A stretch of 64,000 nt of DNA, taken from the NCBI RefSeq assembly GCF_001649575.2, contig NC_051431.1, positions 23,162,389 to 23,226,388 on the forward strand, in the 5' to 3' direction. The position numbers and the translations under genes are program-made. Below, in pieces: positions 33,042-45,389 of this stretch. The stretch is from Kryptolebias marmoratus (taxonomy: Eukaryota > Chordata > Actinopteri > Cyprinodontiformes > Rivulidae). Positions within the stretch are counted from its first letter, which is position 1. Every line of letters starts with the position of its first letter. The notes under the pieces were generated by a model. The model was not told the DNA's origin, ran no database searches, and was given only the letters and a program-made list of their open reading frames with translations.

Positions 33042-35280
33042 AGCAGTTCTGGAGGCTGATGGAGCAGCTGACAGCTTCTGCAGGGTTGAGGAGGATTGTT
33101 ATTGTGTAAAATGCAAATTTAAATTAGGATTCTAATTAAAGCTCTGCTAGAAACACTTTTTTCATCTTCACACACCTCTGATCACTGTTACAGTCACGTA
33201 TAAATCAGAGGTTGGATCAGCCACTGTGTTTCTGTTTGGCACCTCTCTCATGCTGGCCAGGAGCCCATAAGTGTGGAGTGTTTTTGTGCCAGGTGGATGT
33301 GATTTATGAGGGTGCTTGAAGATGAAAAAAGTGCTGTATGAAACAGAAGTGAAACCTGTTTCAGCAAAGAGACGTATTATGGTCAAAGAGCATTAGTATT
33401 AATGTCATCTCTCCTGCCTGTATTTCTTCTGAAACAACAGAAAATAATGACTCTGCAGACTGTAAGTGGATCTGCTCTGAATGGAACTGGGGCTGCTGCA
33501 ACTCAAGATGCTCAGTTTGAATTAAAGAGTTTAACTCGGAAACACTGTTAAAGACTGAAATCAGAAGTGACAAGCAGTGAGCCTGACTAGATTTTTGTTT
33601 CTCTGTTTTAACTGAAACACATGCTGATGATTCAGACCTAAGTGCTCAACAAAAAAAGTGGAAAGAGTCAGACCTTCACCTCTCATAAATGAGCTGCTTT
33701 AGAAAAAAGTTGAGGAAATAAATGAAATGTTACAATGTATTCATTTTAGGCCTCTTTAAGCAAGTTATAGTCTCTGTTTTTAGCATAAAGAAGAAAGTGT
33801 TTGATGAAAAGGAATCCTAAACTTAAAATATCATTTAAAGATATTTCATCATTAAGAAAGTATCAGTAGTTTCCATGACTTAAAGTCAGATCTAAAACAA
33901 TCTTTCAAACATCATCATCCTTCAGGCGGTGTTGTGTGAGTGTTTTCTTGTTTTTTGCATCATTAAAGAACTTTGTGTGAAATAATGTTGCTTTCCATTG
34001 CTTCATACTGACATATCCTATTTTAGTAACCATAAAAATGCAGCTCAGTAAAGGTGGGAGGAGTTTAACTGATGGCTCAGAGACACACTTATGGGACAGC
34101 AGTGAAAGTACAGATACACAATAAACTCATTTAAAGCATCTTTAATTTATCTGTTTTATTTTATGCCAAAAAAGAGAAAGAAGGAAAATAGAATTGGATA
34201 AAATAACCATTGTTTACATTATTGTCAGAAACTCAATTTAATATAAGTTGGCTCCTAGCTGTTGTTGTAATTTTCCTCCCATGTGTTCACACATAAACTC
34301 TCTCTCTTGCTTACTTATCCATTCTAGATTGCTGTTTTTATTCCACTCTGTCCTGCATATTTTGTTCTTTATTGCCCTGGTCTTTTGAGGCAACCATTTT
34401 GTTTCGTGTTTCTTTGTGTCTATCGTTGAGTTATTTCTCCACCTTCAGGTATTCATGACAAACAGTATTTTTTATTATTTTTTTTATTTTGAGGTAAAGC
34501 AGGGTTGATGTGAACTCGTCATCTGTTTAGAACTCAGATGATTTGAATTTTTCACCCTGATTGTTGTTGGCTTTTTATTGGATGACAGTGAAAGAACTGA
34601 TTTCACAAAGTCACTGTAAAACTTTTTTCAAGCTTAGTGCTGTTATCCTTGGTTAGGTTTTCTTCCGTCATTAATTTCAATCACACAGGTGGATTATTGT
34701 TACATCTACAGTGTTTATCTCCAACATGGCCAACTGCCTAATTTAAAAAATACATTTTTATCATCATTGCTATGTTTGGTATTTCATTAATTTTCTCTGC
34801 TGTTTTAAATAAGTAAATGAGAGAAGGAGAGCATCCTTTATAAATATCAAAACCTTATTTGCTCAGGCATAAAACCCTGCAGGGGGTTGTTAGTAGTTCT
34901 GTTTGATGAAGAGAGATGCTTTAAGAACTTATTCATTAGACCTTCAATATTTATTACTTCCTCATATCAACACAACTTGGAAATAAGCTTTCTGTGAGCT
35001 TTAATGTTGCTTGGCAGCTGAGGAAAGGACATTTAGGTACTTTTTAGTTGGATTTTTTTTTGTTGTTTTTTCTTTTTTGTTCTTTCAACCAATTACTGAC
35101 AAAGTGACCTAATGTTATTAAACCTTTTTTTTCAGATATTAGATGTGGAGCATTAATGGCCTCATCACTCTGGTAAAGCAGCAACAGCATTCAGTCAGTC
35201 AGACATTGGTCACTTTTAGATTAATGTTCTACCCAGCTTCATTCAGGCATAAGTCAAATGAGGTAATTCACGAAAGGAAA
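33042..35280. other. non-coding DNA, nothing recognised
   Basis: If the exon model is right, this is the start of the first intron. No repeat family, RNA gene or second exon is recognised. Confidence 0.4.
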
Positions 35281-35284
35281 CTAA

Positions 35285-35903
35285 CTTGATTCCAATAAAT
35301 TTATTAATAGGGACCACACCACAACAAAGTGAGTGTACAAGTTTATTCAAAAAAAGCAAAAGAAGTAAGGATGGGAGCTTGAGTCAGTCGGAAGGTGGAA
35401 TCACATGGGAGAAATCTGGTGGCTAGGAAAAAGGAGACAGAGTGGGGTTCTGTCTCACTGGGCAAGCCAGCTTTAGGGACACCCCCTCTCCTGGAAAGAT
35501 AAGTGGATATTGGTAGGGATTAGGTACAGGGCTAAAGGATGAAGCCCTGAGAAGGTATAGAATACTGGATTGAACTGCATGGAGATGGATTTGAATGGTA
35601 CGATGTGAAATGGACTCGCTATGTTTAGTCCTCCGAAGTGTCTGCTGAAAGTTAGCCAACTTAAAAGGAGCTGAGTTAAATGAAAGGCAAGACCAGGGAT
35701 GATGAGGATGGGAGGGATAGAAAACAGGTAGGATGAAGGATGAGGTAAAGGGATGTGATATGTAAGAACTGATGAAGAAAATGGGAGGCTGGGTGCCAGA
35801 GTGCGAGACAAACTGTGCTGGAAGAGTGAGTTGACTATTAGAAGGCTTGTGAGGTATTAGAGGTGTGGTGGAGGCGTGGCCCTGGTCCCAAAGCTTAGTT
35901 GAC
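35285..35903 (-). mobile_element. possible solo LTR of a second family
   Basis: On the minus strand it begins TGTCAACTAAGC, is strongly pyrimidine-rich throughout, and ends with AATAAACTTGTACACTCAC, 'gtggtgtggtccctatt' and a second AATAAA. That is the usual arrangement of an LTR 3' part (R/U5 after a polyadenylation signal). I could not fix the far end or a duplication. The 160-codon and 112-codon Ser/Pro/His-rich frames across it are composition artefacts. Confidence 0.35.
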
Positions 35904-36070
35904 ATGTTAACTTAATTTATAACTGCATGCCATGAAAAACGGTTGTGTAAAACAGCAGTGGCTCATGGAAAATCAAAATCTTGCATTTCTCTATAGTGGA
36001 ACTTATAGAAGAGCTGCATTTTTGTTACCTCACAAAAATAAGATCTTGTGTTCAAAACTTGGCTAAGTCT

Positions 36071-36310
36071 TTTCTAAGTTTACATGTTGTTCCTGTCCAT
36101 ATGTAGGTTTCCCTCCCACACTCCAAAAACATGCAGGAAAGGTTAATTAAAGAGTCTGAATTGTCCTTAGTTGTAAGTGTGTGTGTCTATGGTGGTCTGT
36201 TTCATGTGTTTCTGTGTGGTCCTCTGATGAACTGGCACCCTGTCCAGATTGTACCCTGCCTTTCATCCTTAGACTGCTGAAGATAGACACCAGCTCCTAT
36301 CAAGTTTAAG
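36071..36310 (+). mobile_element. SINE, body and tail, 5'-truncated
   Basis: The order of blocks is 'tttacatgttgttcctgtcc', 'aggtttccctcccacactcc', 'aaaaacatgca', 'gatgaactggcaccctgtcc' and 'agattgtaccctgcctttca'. This matches the reverse complement of the copy at 58.99-59.34 kb. The tRNA-like head is missing. Confidence 0.75.
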
Positions 36311-36804
36311 TAGGATCCAAAAAGTATGAAATGTAGTTCAGGCCTATACAACAAGCGTCCAATGGATATAAAAGGCAAAATGTGGCCCCACAAAGCTCCT
36401 TGAAACCCATAATAATTTGTCTGATTGTAATGCCAAAAATATGCATATCAGAGCTACTTCTTTACCTTGACCATCTCATTAATCTATAAGAAGTCTTCCT
36501 CTGTCAAACAGACAGTCTTTGATAAACCAATCACGACAACAGAGAGCGGTGAGCAAACATGTGCACATATAAGCAGTTATCTGATTGGCCTATCCATCGG
36601 ACCTGAGCAAAAGGCAATAAGGCTGCAGTGCAGACCTAAAACAACAGCTAAAATCACTTAGGCTGAGCTTACCCGAAGTGCTGAGATATATCTTTCAAAA
36701 CCACAAAAAATAAAAGTGGCTTTAGAAGTCTGACAGTTTCAAAGCAAATGGACTTAAAAGTATTTTTGTTCACTTTTCCCACAACAACCAGTCTATCATT
36801 TTAT

Positions 36805-37553
36805 TATGTTGAGAAATGACAGAATTGTAGCTGGTTTGGTCAAACTGTTAAAATAACATTGTACTTGTTCTTGTACCATATTGCAAGATGTCACACTGAA
36901 ATTATGTGTTGTGAATGATCCTCAGCTATTACCACATCAAGTTTTTGCACAATAGCTGTAAAACTGATTGAAATATAGCCATTTTTGTGTTCTCTAATTG
37001 GTTGGAGCGGCCATCTTAGATTGGATTGACTTCAAATGTTGATCAGTTGTTAGATGTATATCCAGTATTTCCTGAAAGTGTCTTTATAATTTGTCCAGTT
37101 GTTTATGAGATATTTTGCTTACAGACATACACAGGGTTCGTAAACTTTTCCCAGTGTAAAATTCAAGCACTTTTCAAGCATTTTCAATGTCTATTTGAGT
37201 CAACTCTGTATGATAAAGAGTTGACTAAAATAGTTATTAGCAAAATTTAAAACAAAGACCTTACACAATCTGTTAGCGCTCAGATTATGTGTGGGGGTCA
37301 GTGTCAGATACTACCACACCAGATTTTAAGTCAATATCTGTAAAATTGACTGAGCTATAACATTTGTGTTTTTTAAGGTAAGTTTAATGTTACAACCATC
37401 TTGAATCAGGTTGACTCTAAAAGGTAAACAGCTGAAGATGTACATCCAATGATTTCTTTCAGTGATTCACAAGATGTTTGGGTAAAAGACAAAGCCACAC
37501 ACACAGGCATAAACATATTTGTTTGCCTTCGCCTTTCAGCGGCAGGTGATAAT
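36805..37553 (-). repeat. repeat A, near-complete inverted copy
   Basis: On the minus strand it starts attatcacctgccgctgaaagg and then has two homologous units (37553-37260 and 37130-36840). Both have 'atctc/cttgtgaa/ataaac', 'ggatgtacat/ggatatacat', 'gtcaa.c..at..aagatgg' and a 'gatgtggta.tagctgag'-type block. This is the same two-unit order as at 6.8-7.6 kb, which fixes the family structure. The units are separated by an inserted fragment at 37132-37203. Confidence 0.65.
37132..37203 (+). mobile_element. hAT-like MITE half inserted in repeat A
   Basis: It starts CAGGGTTCGTAAAC and continues 'attcaagcacttttcaagca', matching the end of a hAT-type fish MITE I recall. The second terminus is not visible. 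It sits between the two repeat A units. Confidence 0.5.
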
Positions 37554-37559
37554 TATTCT

Positions 37560-38850
37560 CTGCAGCCCTCAAACCCTCAGTAATTTTTATATATGGCCCA
37601 CTTGCAGCTGTAATTGAATACCCTTGATATAAATGATTGGAGGATTTAAACAACAGTCTGTGCTGAATCTGCAAGGGTGTAATTGCTCTACTCTAAGAGC
37701 ACACGGCTGTCAAATGGTATCAACTTTAGAAAATAAAACCTTTTTTTTTTGTTACTGCATCTGAGTATACACATATACACAGTTCACAGTTGTTTGTCAC
37801 ATGGGTAGCCACACCACCACACAAACTCTCCCTTAAAATTTTAGCTTTTTATTAATGTTGAATTACCATTTAAAAACTATCTCAAGAAACTGAACGTGCT
37901 GTGTTGTGTTAAACAAATTGAAGATGGATAGGAACCTAGAAACCTGTGACATAGATGTAAGATCACAGTGCATATATCAAATCACAATACAGTAGTATTT
38001 CTGCAACCTAATAAATAGTACTTTGCTTCTGAACAGAGCTGAGGATGATTACATTTATATTTAAGCAGCAGTTCTGTGATACATGAATGAGTCATGGGTG
38101 TAAAGCAGTACCAACATTTGCTGCATATTTTATTTAGTTTTGATTTGTCAGTCCTTTATAATCACTTCACTAAATCTAACATGTTTCTCAAACTTCTAAC
38201 TTCAGTGAAAACATAAACCTTAAAGACAATGTGAGCTGTGCTTAAAGAATAATAACTCGGACACTCAGTTTTCATCTAATATATTTTATTATTTATATCA
38301 TTAAATGAAGAAAGACTTTTATTGCAAACAACAAAGTGCTGACAATGCCGCTTTTATTGCCTTAAAGCAATCACTTTCTGTATGTCTTTTTGTACTTCAG
38401 AGTTTATACAAATCAGAGGTGAGACAGTATTATCGGATTAGTGGATTAATACTATACTCTGCCAAAACATTCTTATGTTGCATACTAAATCCACATGTCC
38501 ATATTCTATTAATTCTTCATTCAAACAGGTTATCCTGTTTAAAACACCTCCAGTACTGTGTCATACTAATTGGTTCTTATTTCAGTGATTTTCTTCAAAG
38601 GACTGTTGTTTTATCTGATCAGTGCATTAGGATGTTCAACAAAGGGGCTGAGGTTTAAGTGACTATCAATGTAAAGCATAATGTTGCGTAGTTAAAGTTC
38701 TGATGAACATTTGCAAAACTACATCAGTGAGAAGTTTGGTTATTTATTTCTTGCAGCATATTGAAAGGACAGTCGTGTCACTTTTAAAGTCATGGCATGT
38801 TCTGTGAAATGGTTATGTCATGATATTAATCATAGAGCATAGAGTATGGA
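37560..38850. other. non-coding DNA, nothing recognised
   Basis: A 117-codon frame at 38305-38658 has vertebrate-like composition but no start context, domain or splice sites that I recognise. I see no repeats. Confidence 0.4.
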
Positions 38851-39485
38851 GAAAAGGGTGAAAGTCTTTGTCTGTGCTAGGCTAATAGCTAGCCAAATGA
38901 GGGCCAGTTTTTAAAACAAGTCTTTTTTTTTTTTTTCAAAAAACAACATACTAGTGTGAAAGAATGCTGCATTAGCTCATATTAAACCTTTACACTTTTG
39001 CCTGACAGCATTTGTTTGGTTGTTTTCTCAACCTAACAACATGCATTTTACTACGTGACTGTACAGTATGTGTGCTGAGCATACACTGTGTTTATCTCAA
39101 CGGGCTGAGAGACTGTGAATGTATCAGTCCAACTGATCAGCTTATCTAGTCAGTCCAAGAACTTTACTTCAGTCCTGGCAAATGCATAGATACAGATAGC
39201 TGCATTCAACAACCTCCGCATCTTTGGCATCTAATGTTCTATCTGTGCTCAGCAAACAATCATTTGTGTAGTAACAGACCTTGTTTAGTTGAAACAAAAA
39301 CAATGACAAACTAAACAGAGTCTTGCAAAAGTGTGGATGTTTATTATTGGCCTATGTAGTGTTCTTTCCCACAGGCATGTTGTTTCTGCAAAAGAGTTGT
39401 TTTACAGGTTTGAAAAATGCTACAAATGAGCCCTCATTTTGCTAGCCATTAGTCTAGCCTGAGAGTGACATTGTCCCTTTCTTCA
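38851..39485. mobile_element. non-autonomous DNA transposon with ~50-bp terminal inverted repeats
   Basis: The block 38877-38904 (ctaggctaatagctagcc, then aaatgagggc) pairs with the reverse complement of 39430-39457 at 25 of 28 positions. Weaker similarity extends outward to about 38851 and 39485 (gaaaaggg.. against the complement of ..tccctttc). The 525-bp interior is unique in the window and has no transposase frame. The superfamily is undetermined. Confidence 0.65.
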
Positions 39486-40304
39486 AGTTCTAACTACTAA
39501 TAACGCTTTGACAGAACATCATTTCAAAAATTACTAGACCGTCCATTTAAGGAGCTCAGGAGTTGTGATGGAAAACTTTGTTTGAGATAAACATGAATTG
39601 GTTATTAGAATGTAAAATGGTGTTTGAAAACTGAGGCAAATTCTGCTGAGTACTCTGCACACGCTGTACTTATCAAAACCTAAATGCAGTGATTGCTTTC
39701 ATTTGGAACTTAGGCATTTTCTCAGTGTGAATTTGATTTGATTTGGTTTAGAGTGCTCTTCCTGTGATATTGGGTAGACAGATGAGTTTCAATGAAAAAG
39801 TCTTCAGTTGAGTTTTAAATTTTATGAGGGGCAGAGAAGAAAAAAAGTTTCATCAAGCTGTAAGAAAAAACACGCCGTGGTCTGTTACAGATTAGCTATA
39901 TCTGTAGTGTATGTGCTGTTTGATGGTCAGCAAGTTATTAAAAAAAAGAGTCTTTTATAGGCCTTCTAGATTCAAAACTATGACAAGCATCTTACTGATG
40001 TCTGCGGAGGGTAATCAAACAGTTTCAAATATTCAAGTGAGACTCACATGTGTCACAGTGTCAGAGGAGTAAAGTTTTATTTTGTCAGGAGTGTCAAAGT
40101 AAACACTGCCTTGAAATCAAACCATAATTTCCAATTGTGTGTGTGTGTTTATCTTCTAAACATTGATGGTTCATTTTTGCAATCTAGCTAAAATGTAAAA
40201 TATTTATAACATATTTAATTGAATTCATTGAATATTTCAATGAATATTGGTCACATATTTGTGTGATCTGTGTTAGTGAGCACTTCACATTTGTCGAGAT
40301 AATT

Positions 40305-40815
40305 TGTCAGGATTTGGGTATTTTGTGGTGTGTTCTTGTTTCCTTATTTGATTTTTCATGTGATCCTTGTGGTAAGTTCCTTGTGTTTTCATGTTTATAC
40401 TTTTTCTTGTGTAGTTTTGCTCCTTGTTTTCCCTGTGTTTTAGATGCTTGTATTGTCTTGTTACTTGTGTTCCCTGTGTCACTATGCAACTGCCCTCAGC
40501 TCGGTAGTTTTTTTCGGTCAGCCTGTCACGCCCATTTCACCTGTTTTTCATTACCTGTTAGTCCCAGCTGTAGCCCATCTTTCACTCACCGTCTCCCTTA
40601 CATTCTGTTATTCCCTGTTGCTCCTCAGTTGGGCATTGTCAGCTCCTGCTGAAGTCTGGTTTTTGCTCCTCCACGTTCTCCTAGCTCCTTGTGTTTCCTT
40701 CGTAGTTGTTTTGTTACTGCCACGTCAGCCTTTTTGTTGAATAAACTTTAGTTTCCGTCATGTCCACCCATATTTTGCTTGCATTCTGAGTTCACCACTT
40801 CCACCAACCGTGATG
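40305..40815 (+). mobile_element. solo LTR, family B, copy 5, nested in the Tc1-like element
   Basis: It starts TGTCAGGATTTGGG and has the family blocks 'tgtcacgcccatttcacctg', 'gccacgtcagcctttttgtt' and the polyadenylation motif AATAAA just after. It ends near 40815. The flanks taatt and caatc differ by two C/T transitions, as expected for an old 5-bp duplication. The 129- and 98-codon frames in it are by-products. Confidence 0.75.
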
Positions 40816-40966
40816 CAATCCATCAACCTCAGAAGTGTGGCGTATTAAGATGCTGATTGGACAGCATGATTATTTCACAGGTGTGCCTTAAGCTGGCTAC
40901 AATAAAAGGACACGCTGCAGTTTACTTTTACTGTACTGGGGTGGTCTTTGGGTGTCAGAAAACCAG

Positions 40967-41455
40967 TTAGTATCTGTTGTGACCACCATTTGCCTCACAC
41001 AGTGCAACACATCTTCTTTGTATATAGTTGATCAGGTTAATTGTGGCCTGTGGAATGTTGGTCTACTCCTCTTCAATGGCTGTGCAACGTTGCTGGATAT
41101 TGTCAGGAACTGGACCACCCTGTGGTGTACACTGATCCAGAGCATCACAAACATCTTCAATGGGTGACATGTCCAGTGAGTATGCTCGCTATGCAAGAAC
41201 TGGGATGTTTACAGCTTCCAGGAACTGTGTACAGATCCTTGCAGCATGGGGCCGTGCATCATCATGCTGCCACATGAGGTGATGGTCATGGATGAGTGGC
41301 ACACCAGCGAGCCTCAGGATGTTGTCACTGTATCTGTGTGCATTCAAAATGCCATCAGTAAAATGCACCTGTGTTCATTGTTCATAACATACACCTGCCC
41401 ATATAACCCCACCGACATCACAGGCCATTGGTCTGAACACAGTATCAAATATGTT
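40967..41455 (-). pseudogene. Tc1-like transposase C-terminal fragment
   Basis: One minus-strand frame, interrupted by stops, reads GILNAHRYSDNIL, then MWQHDDARPHAARICTQFLE, then a stop in the LAWPAYS position, then SLDMSPIEDVCDALDQ, and ends NRY-stop at 40967-40969. The HDDARPH block and the SPIE..WDALD block (here VCDALD) hold the second Asp and third acidic residue of the Tc1 DDE catalytic triad. The N-terminal DNA-binding domain is absent. In-frame stops make it inactive. Confidence 0.85.
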
Positions 41456-42306
41456 CTTTGATTCATTTTGTTTGCATCAGAATTGTGAGCTCTTTTGGAA
41501 CTACCTGCTTCGACTGAACCTCTCTCGAAGTGTTGAGGCTTGGCAAAGCAGATGTAACCACAGTTTGAATGAAAGACTTTTTAGAGATCCCTAACACCCT
41601 GAGCAGAGACAAAGAGGAAAATTAACTTATTAGCAAATTTCCCTTGCTGTTGTGTTTGATTTGTTCATGAGTGACACAATGTAAAACATACAGGGTGTTG
41701 ACAAAACTGGTGACTTGCTTTAGTGACTGTCTCACATAAAAGGTTTAACCAATTCAACTGTATGTTCAAAATTCTGTACATTTCCTTTATAAATTCTTTT
41801 CATCTTATCCTGTATCAGTTTCTGACTCAGAGACATATAGTCATTACTTGTTACATTTAAACATATATTTTTGCATGCCCTAGATTGAGACCATGCTTAA
41901 ATGTTTCATTGGATTTCTTTCTTTCACTGCATTTCTTTGTTTGTGCATCTTATTGGTCCAACATCACTTCAATAATGAAGATTCATCAGAATTAGATTAA
42001 AGATCAGTAATTGCTTTCTTATTAGACAGTAATGGCAGGTTGATGTATAGTGATGGTAGAGTTTCTGATGTCTTTTTCTCTATGTTTGCTTTTAAAAACC
42101 TAATTTGGTACAAACAGGCTGCAATTAGTCTGAAATTAGATTTGCCACCTTTGTTGTTGCTGCTTTGTGTTTGCTAATCTGCTTTGTTATTTGTTCCCTG
42201 TCCAGCTTTCTGCCTTGCAGCAGTGACACTAAACGGACAAATAATGACCGTCTTTCATCTGCAGTGATCCATTATATTATAATTATACACTCAATAAGAA
42301 AAAATA

Positions 42307-42455
42307 TACAGTTGAAACCAGACGTTTACATACACTATATAAAAAGGCACATGCATTTTTTTCACACTGTCTGACGTGAAATCAGAATAAACTTTTTTCG
42401 TGTTTGGTCAATTAGGATTTTCCAAATTATTTATATTTGTTCAATGCCAAATAGC
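42307..42455 (+). mobile_element. Tc1/mariner end (one inverted terminal repeat)
   Basis: A TA target dinucleotide (42307-42308) precedes cagttgaaaccagacgttta, then catacactatataaaaag, 'cacactgtctgacgtgaaat' and 'ggtcaattaggattttcc'. The 'agttgaa.ccaga.gtttacatacac' block is the classic outer end of fish Tc1-type elements. Only one end is present, and repeat A sequence follows directly. Confidence 0.75.
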
Positions 42456-42613
42456 TTTGCTGTGGCAGCCATCTTGAATTGGCTCCAAAGGTTTTTCAGT
42501 TGTAGATGTATATCCAGTGAATATTTTCCAAGAGTTTTATTAAAATCTGTCCTGTTGTTCACAAGGTATTTTGTTCATGTGACCCTTTTGTCTTTGGCAA
42601 CAGGCGATAATAA
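42456..42613 (-). repeat. repeat A, terminal unit
   Basis: The minus strand begins gttattatcgcctgttgcca and carries 'tggatatacatctacaactg' and 'caagatggctgccaca'. These are the terminal motif and first unit of repeat A. Confidence 0.65.
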
Positions 42614-42619
42614 CAGCAC

Positions 42620-45389
42620 ACTGCAAAACCTTTAAGAAAAAGTAAAAGTTGTAACCCTGCTCCAATTTGATGGAACATTTTTACACTCTATCTCACATAC
42701 CCCCCATGAGGGAACACTCGTGTTAAAAAATGATTATCAGATGTAAAAATAGACTAATAGACACTGGAAGGAACATGTCTGAAGCAATAGTTAGAACTTG
42801 TTTTATTCATAATTTATGATTTACTGATGATTTAATGATACTCTTCTTTGATCAGTGTATGTGAAGCTCTGGAGATTTAGTTGCATGTTTAAAGTTGCTC
42901 CATCCACCTTTAGAAATAACTGAGCATACAGTATATTGTGGTTATTACTGAATTTACTATTTTATGCAACGTCTGTTCAGGTTCATATTGACAAAATCTT
43001 CCCTAAATAGCATTATTTTAAAAATAAGTCGAATAAAGACACAGGGAAAAAAATCTGAATCTGAGTTTGTCCAACTAATTAATTTAACACACATCTCAAC
43101 GGATGAAACTGTTTGATTTTCTCTATATTTTTTATGAATCCGATGAGTGTTGTGGTTTGAGCAGAGCAAATTACTGTAAAATAACTTGCTGTGCTTCAAT
43201 AATGAATGATCAGATTCCATTAATGTGAACACACTCAGATTACAGAAGCAGTTTACTCATCAGGACTGCCTTCTGTTTCTGAGTGTCTGACATCTGTTAC
43301 ACAGTGAGTTTCAGTTTGGTATAGAAACACCTGCAGGGAGATTATAAAGGCACCTTGCCAAGTGTTTCTCTGCATGGGTGTATTTGTGTGTGTAATCCCA
43401 GCACCAACCAGCACACTTTACTCCATTCATGTCACTACTACTGTTATTCTTTAATACTCCCCCACTTCTCTTATACTTTCTGCCTCCTTCACAATCTGTT
43501 TCATATTATTATCAGTTCCGTTTGTGCTAGCATCTCCTGTTCTGTTTTTTCTTCATCTACCCTCCATGATATGTTCTGCTCTGCCACAAACACCCCTCCT
43601 AAAGTCTCATTGCTTCTGGCAGCATCTTTCAAACACCCCCTTGATTCATGCAGGAGATTCCTGTCGAGTCGAGCTTCATCAGTCAAACACAGCTGCGTAA
43701 CCTTTTGTTGCTATAAACGGTTCAGCCTCCTCCAACATGTTTCTCCAAGTGCGGTTTTGTTTTTTCCTCACACAAGGGGAACAATATGAATATCTTATTG
43801 AAGAGCAAATCGGTCTGTCTTGAACAATCAGCAGACAAGTCAATAATTACACATTGCTTGAACTGAGGAAATAATTAATGTGGATTTTATTGAACGATAC
43901 GCTCCATTTCTCAGTTTTATTTCCAGACTTGAGCGATACCGTTCTGGTGGGATGCTGGTCAAAATAAAAGCACAGCTTTAAAGCATTGGTTAAGAAATGT
44001 CACCCTGGTCATAGTTCATTTAAACCAGCCATTCAAAATGTCTGGACTCTTGTCTGGATCTGGACAACAAGTCAATCTGGACCCAGTCCACCTTTTAAAT
44101 TGCCGAAGAGTGCCGTGGCTCCTTCAAGAGTCCATGCAGAGGGAGAGAGAGAGAGTACATGGGGAACAAGGGCCAGAGGGAGCCTGGGTCCATATCCTTG
44201 GGGTGAGAATCAAAGCATATGACTGATACAGAGAAGTGTGTACTGTGATGGTGATCGTATGGAGATTTTAGTCTTTTAATCTAAGGCCAAGAGGTACATA
44301 GAGACAGGAAGAGGAGGTACATACTATCTTTGCAGCAGCAGAGTGACGCTGTTCCTTAATCTCCTAGGACCTGGCACCCACATATGTGGACGTCACATTT
44401 TGTTTAGCATTCCTTTCTTCACATCAGGTCCCAATCAGCAAGAATAGCAAAGTGATATTAAAAATGCAGGCCATGCAAGAGTTCAACTTTTAGTAAGTTA
44501 AATTAAATAAATAAAGAAAAATAAAGAACAGGTTTCTGATCAGTTGACGACGAGCACAAGTAAAAAGAAAAAGCTTATGGTTGGTAGTTTTTATTGCAAA
44601 ACATACTTATTTAAATGACATAACCATTAAAACGTACATGAGTTCTTTACCATTATTTCACACAGCTTTTTAATTTTAGGTGAATGTACTTTGCTGCTAA
44701 TAAGGTACACGAGCTGCTAATCAGTGTTGAAAAAATACTGGATCAGTTTTTAAAAGCAGATTCTGATTCTGAACAGGAAGTGATCTGATGATCATGTGCG
44801 TTCCATTTATGTTGTAACTTGTAACTGGGAAGCCGGAGTGATGTATTTTTTCTCTTTACCACATTTCAGCTGTCCCGCTTGGTAAGAGTCAGAAACAAGA
44901 TGGACTCCTGCAGAAAAGCATTTATTTTTCTTTCAATCTCTGAATATGAAATCTTACGAAACTAATACGTGCTCCACTCACAGAACATGTTTTAATACTT
45001 GATTAAAATGAAAAACAACTTAAAGAACAAATATTAACAGTAAAAATAACAATTTACTTTCTAAAGTTGCGAGTGGCAGCCATATTAAAATCCTAACTGG
45101 GGGTAGTCTGAGTTGCTCCCACTTTCTGAGTGGGATGCCTCACTTGAGGGGACGTTCCCATTGAAATTTACAACTAGGAACTCAGAAATTCCCATTTCCC
45201 AGTACTTATGCAACACACCACAAGACTTAGACATAAATGAGTTTACAGTCAGTTTAAATGTGAATTATTTTAATTCTGCAGCCCATGCTTTGAATTGTAT
45301 TGTTTGTATATTGTTTTTAAAACTCGTTGTATATTGTCATTTTTAAAGTTGGGGCACCATCCTTTGAAATGTCTTGGTGAAATCAAAGG
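42620..45389. other. non-coding DNA with scattered low-complexity tracts
   Basis: No gene is recognised. Frames at 43355-43789 (Ser/Cys/His-rich) and 43986-44226 lack domains. Around 44.80-44.84 and 45.15-45.21 kb, 'aacttgtaactggga' and 'ttacaactaggaactcag' look like opposed halves of an old fish MITE, but pairing is too weak to call. Confidence 0.4.

Larger units (their letters stand above)
40227..41465 (-). mobile_element. Tc1-like transposon split by a solo LTR
   Basis: The left part (40227-40304, ending 'tgtgttagtgagcacttcac', 'ttgtcgagataatt') and the right part (from about 40818, 'atccatcaacctcagaagtg', 'tgctgattggacagcatg', 'tgccttaagctggctacaat') are adjacent in the teleost Tc1-like element I recall. 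A 0.5-kb solo LTR now separates them. The right part contains the transposase C-terminus on the minus strand. The transposase N-terminal side is cut off near 41465. Confidence 0.75.

Noticed and set aside
35423..35905. 160-codon minus-strand Ser/Pro/His-rich ORF
   Set aside because: Pyrimidine-rich LTR-like sequence read in two overlapping frames. Composition explains the openness.
43355..43789. 144-codon + strand ORF
   Set aside because: CT-rich sequence, Ser/Cys/His-rich product, no recognisable domain or splice context.
43986..44226. Overlapping 78- and 62-codon frames with normal-looking composition
   Set aside because: Two frames compete over the same (GA)n-containing segment, and neither resembles a family I know.
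44800..45210. MITE with opposed 'aacttgtaactggga' and 'ttacaactaggaactcag' ends
   Set aside because: Pairing is short and interrupted, and the borders cannot be set.
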